Source: Lachnospiraceae bacterium (GTDB taxonomy: Bacteria; Bacillota; Clostridia; Lachnospirales; Lachnospiraceae). Taken from it: 8,057 nucleotides of DNA. This document shows positions 6,214 to 8,057 of the stretch, one piece after another. The notes beneath the pieces were generated by a model that was given only the letters and a program-made list of their open reading frames with translations, made no database searches and was not told where the DNA came from. Position numbers and translations under genes: made by a program. The stretch is from contig JAAWLS010000095.1 of NCBI GenBank assembly GCA_022798035.1, forward strand, positions 1 to 8,057, given 5' to 3'. The number at the start of each line of letters is the position of its first letter. Positions within the stretch are counted from its first letter, which is position 1.

Positions 6214-6840
6214 ATGAAACATCAAGTTGTGGTATATTATGCATTTTGTCCCAATTTTTTTGAATCGAAAAAAATATATCGGAAACACCAGAGAGAATTG
6301 GAAGATAAAATATTAAGTTATGATTTTATAAATAGATTTAATATTCAATTTGAAAAGAATAATGTTGGAAAAGGAGAATATGGAAAACCATATTGGAAAG
6401 GGAAAGAGAATATTCATTTTAATGTGAGCAACACAGACGGATTGGTGGTGTGTGCCTGCTCTGACTGTGAGGTTGGGGTGGATGCAGAGAAGGCGAGAGA
6501 GATACGGGAGCCTGTCCTCAAGCGGTGCTGCAACTCAGAAGAAATCTCCTATATTTTTCAGGAGAGAGATACTCTGTATTCTGCGCTGGCTGGGGAAGAA
6601 GATTCAGTTCAAAACCGTTTTCTTCAAATCTGGACGCTGAAAGAGAGTTATATTAAGATGACGGGGAAAGGAATGCATTTTCCCCTGCAGGACGTAACAT
6701 TTTCCATCGAGAGGGAAAATGAGGTTCAGATTAAAAGCAGCCAGCCGGGATATTTTGTGCAGGAGAGAAGAGGGGATTACTGGATTTCTCTCTGTGCAGA
6801 GGAAGAGGCAGAAGTGGTTTGGAGAGAGATAAATTTTTGA
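6214..6840 (+). CDS. 4'-Phosphopantetheinyl transferase superfamily (Sfp-like) protein
   Basis: This cytoplasmic enzyme transfers the 4'-phosphopantetheine arm of coenzyme A to a conserved serine of carrier proteins (acyl-, peptidyl- or aryl-carrier). Its 208 residues are slightly shorter than B. subtilis Sfp. The family motifs appear in order: GKPYWKG (57-63), HFNVSN (68-73, nucleotide-binding P1-like), VGVDAE (87-92, with D90 and E92 as metal ligands) and WTLKESYIK (140-148, with W140, K143, E144 and K148 matching the Sfp W-KEA-K motif). The ATG has a GGGAG site at 6202-6206. No carrier protein or synthase gene is visible nearby, so the substrate is unknown. It may be a general carrier-protein activator or serve a distant NRPS/PKS cluster. 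Base composition changes sharply inside the gene at about 6420. Confidence 0.88.
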   Translation: MKHQVVVYYAFCPNFFESKKIYRKHQRELEDKILSYDFINRFNIQFEKNNVGKGEYGKPYWKGKENIHFNVSNTDGLVVCACSDCEVGVDAEKAREIREPVLKRCCNSEEISYIFQERDTLYSALAGEEDSVQNRFLQIWTLKESYIKMTGKGMHFPLQDVTFSIERENEVQIKSSQPGYFVQERRGDYWISLCAEEEAEVVWREINF

Positions 6841-6851
6841 GAGTGATTGTA

Positions 6852-6887
6852 CTGCGGCGGCGAAGAACAGAAAGTCATCCGCCGCAG
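6852..6887. terminator. GC-rich hairpin between convergent genes, possible bidirectional terminator
   Basis: CTGCGGCGG (6852-6860) and CCGCCGCAG (6879-6887) are perfect 9-bp complements around an 18-nt loop. The hairpin lies 12 bp after the phosphopantetheinyl transferase stop and 8 bp after the permease stop on the other strand. Neither side has a T-run, so intrinsic termination is uncertain. Confidence 0.5.
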
Positions 6888-6895
6888 ACACCATG

Positions 6896-7702
6896 TTACG
6901 ATAATCGTTTCAGATAACGTTTTTCCAATTGGCTGATTAGACTGTACAGGCCCCAGGCGAGAATACAGAGAATGACAATGGACATAATCACCCAATCTAA
7001 TTTGAAAACCTGGCTTCCATAGATAATCAAATACCCCAGGCCCTGCCGGGAAGCGATGAATTCACCGATGATTACGCCCACCAGACACAGGCCGATATTT
7101 ACCTTCATAATAGAAAACAGGGAAGGAATGTTGGCGGGCAGAATCACTTTGGTGAGCACGTGATATTTCTTTCCGCCCATGGTGTAGATTAATTTTATTT
7201 TTTCCGGGTCTACAGATTGAAAGCTGGTATACAGGCTTAAAATGGAGCCAAAGATGGCTACCGAAATTCCGGTGATGATAATGGTATTGTAAGTGGCGCC
7301 CAGCCATACGATAAGCAGGGGAGCAAGGGCAGACTTGGGCAGGCTGTTTAAAATGACAAGGTAAGGCTCCAATGTCTCTGACAGAGATTTATTAAGCCAT
7401 AATATAATTGTTATGATAAGTGCAGCGATTATCACCAGAAGAAAACTGCTGATAGTTTCAAATAGTGTGATTCCAATGTGCACAAACAGCGTGTGGTCCA
7501 ATATCATATCATAAGCGCACAGAAAGATTTTGGAAGGACTGCTGAAAATAAAGGAATCAATGAAATTCAGCCTTGCGGCGCCTTCCCATATCGCCAAAAA
7601 CAAAATAAAAATGCACAGCCGGCTGACTGTGACGGTGCGTTTATGTCTTTTCTGCGTGAGAAGAAAATTTTGCTGGGCAATGGACAGTTCACTCATTTTC
7701 AT
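6896..7702 (-). CDS. NitT/TauT-family ABC transporter permease (SsuC/TauC-like)
   Basis: This is the inner-membrane channel subunit of a small-molecule importer in the nitrate/sulfonate/taurine (SsuC, TauC, ThiX-like) family. Its 268 residues are typical. After a basic N-terminus, hydrophobic segments lie near residues 27-40, 75-104, 120-137, 139-158, 203-219 and 235-256. Family landmarks include IWEGAARLNFID, FSSPSKIF (the usual 'lPSP..v' region), LNSLPKSALAPLLIVWLGA (119-136) and the coupling loop YTMGGKKYHVLTKVILPANI plus PSLF (173-196). IGEFIASRQGLGYLI is also characteristic. The start is ATG 7702 (AAGGAG 4 nt upstream) or ATG 7696. Both overlap the ATPase stop, by 14 or 8 nt, so the genes are translationally coupled. 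No substrate-binding protein is in the window, so the substrate cannot be assigned. Confidence 0.93.
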   Translation of the reverse strand: MKMSELSIAQQNFLLTQKRHKRTVTVSRLCIFILFLAIWEGAARLNFIDSFIFSSPSKIFLCAYDMILDHTLFVHIGITLFETISSFLLVIIAALIITIILWLNKSLSETLEPYLVILNSLPKSALAPLLIVWLGATYNTIIITGISVAIFGSILSLYTSFQSVDPEKIKLIYTMGGKKYHVLTKVILPANIPSLFSIMKVNIGLCLVGVIIGEFIASRQGLGYLIIYGSQVFKLDWVIMSIVILCILAWGLYSLISQLEKRYLKRLS

Positions 7703-8057
7703 TCAACTCCTTCCATATTTTATTGAAATAATCTTTGAATTCCGGAGAATTTCTTCGCTCTAATGCGCTAATCTGTTCCGGAAAATCAATTTCTACTACA
7801 GTTTTTATAGTTGCTGGACGTTTGCTCAGCACCAGAACGCGGCTGCCGAGACTGACTGCTTCAGACAAATCATGGGTGACTAAAATGGCAGTTTTCTGTT
7901 CCTTTTTGATGATTGCTCCAATGTCGTCGCCTACGGTAAGCCTGGTTTGATAGTCCAGAGCAGAGAAAGGTTCATCCAGCAGCAGAAGTTCAGGATTCAG
8001 TGCCAGCGTGCGAATGAGCGCGGCTCTTTGACGCATTCCGCCGGAAAGCTGGGAAGG
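7689..8057 (-). CDS. NitT/TauT-family ABC transporter ATPase, C-terminal fragment
   Basis: This is the C-terminal 122 residues of the ATPase that powers the adjacent permease. The right window edge cuts off its N-terminal half, including Walker A and the Q-loop. The visible part begins PSQLSGGMRQRAALIRTLA (ABC signature LSGG), then LLLLDEPFSALD (Walker B and D-loop) and AILVTHDLSEAVSLG (H-loop histidine). The short C-terminus (about 60 residues after the H-loop) without a TOBE domain fits SsuB/TauB-like ATPases rather than PotA-like ones. It is upstream of the permease on the minus strand and overlaps it by 8 or 14 nt, so both belong to one operon that continues beyond 8057. Confidence 0.95.
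   Translation of the reverse strand, partial: PSQLSGGMRQRAALIRTLALNPELLLLDEPFSALDYQTRLTVGDDIGAIIKKEQKTAILVTHDLSEAVSLGSRVLVLSKRPATIKTVVEIDFPEQISALERRNSPEFKDYFNKIWKELNENE

Overview
This window looks like chromosomal DNA of a low-to-moderate GC Gram-positive gut-type bacterium, most likely Lachnospiraceae (Clostridia). The basis is strong AGGAGG-type ribosome binding sites, the regulator-potABCD gene order, a DUF5688-like gene, an Sfp-type phosphopantetheinyl transferase and consensus sigma-A promoters. The family-level assignment is inference. No phage, transposase, CRISPR array or known defence system is visible.

Layout: (1) Positions 1-290 (+) hold the last 96 residues of glycogen synthase (glgA). 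Its 3' end is followed by a tandem copy of itself (251-312 and 313-375), and the second copy carries a strong hairpin. (2) Positions 372-1271 (-) encode a DUF5688-like protein of unknown function. (3) Positions 1370-5645 (-) hold a tightly packed five-gene polyamine (spermidine/putrescine) uptake operon, transcribed in the order XRE-cupin regulator, potA, potB, potC, potD. The stops and starts of potA through potD overlap by 8, 7 and 4 nt, and a rho-independent terminator follows potD. (4) Positions 5646-5995 are a regulatory region. A near-perfect sigma-A promoter faces the pot operon, a palindrome lies at its predicted transcription start, and a roughly 215-nt leader contains a long inverted repeat. 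A divergent consensus promoter drives the tRNA. (5) Positions 5996-6068 (+) are tRNA-Thr(CGU), followed by its terminator. (6) Positions 6214-6840 (+) encode a 4'-phosphopantetheinyl transferase with an abrupt internal change in base composition. (7) Positions 6896-8057 (-) hold the permease and the truncated ATPase of a NitT/TauT (SsuBC/TauBC-like) ABC importer that continues beyond the window.

How the parts work together: the XRE-cupin protein probably controls its own operon. PotD would capture polyamines outside the cell, PotB and PotC form the membrane channel, and PotA hydrolyses ATP. Most coding content is ordinary. The least explained parts are the operator-like palindrome and structured leader in front of the pot operon, the DUF5688-like gene just past the pot terminator, the duplicated glgA tail, and the two-part composition of the phosphopantetheinyl transferase gene. 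I found no convincing evidence of an entirely new multi-gene system.
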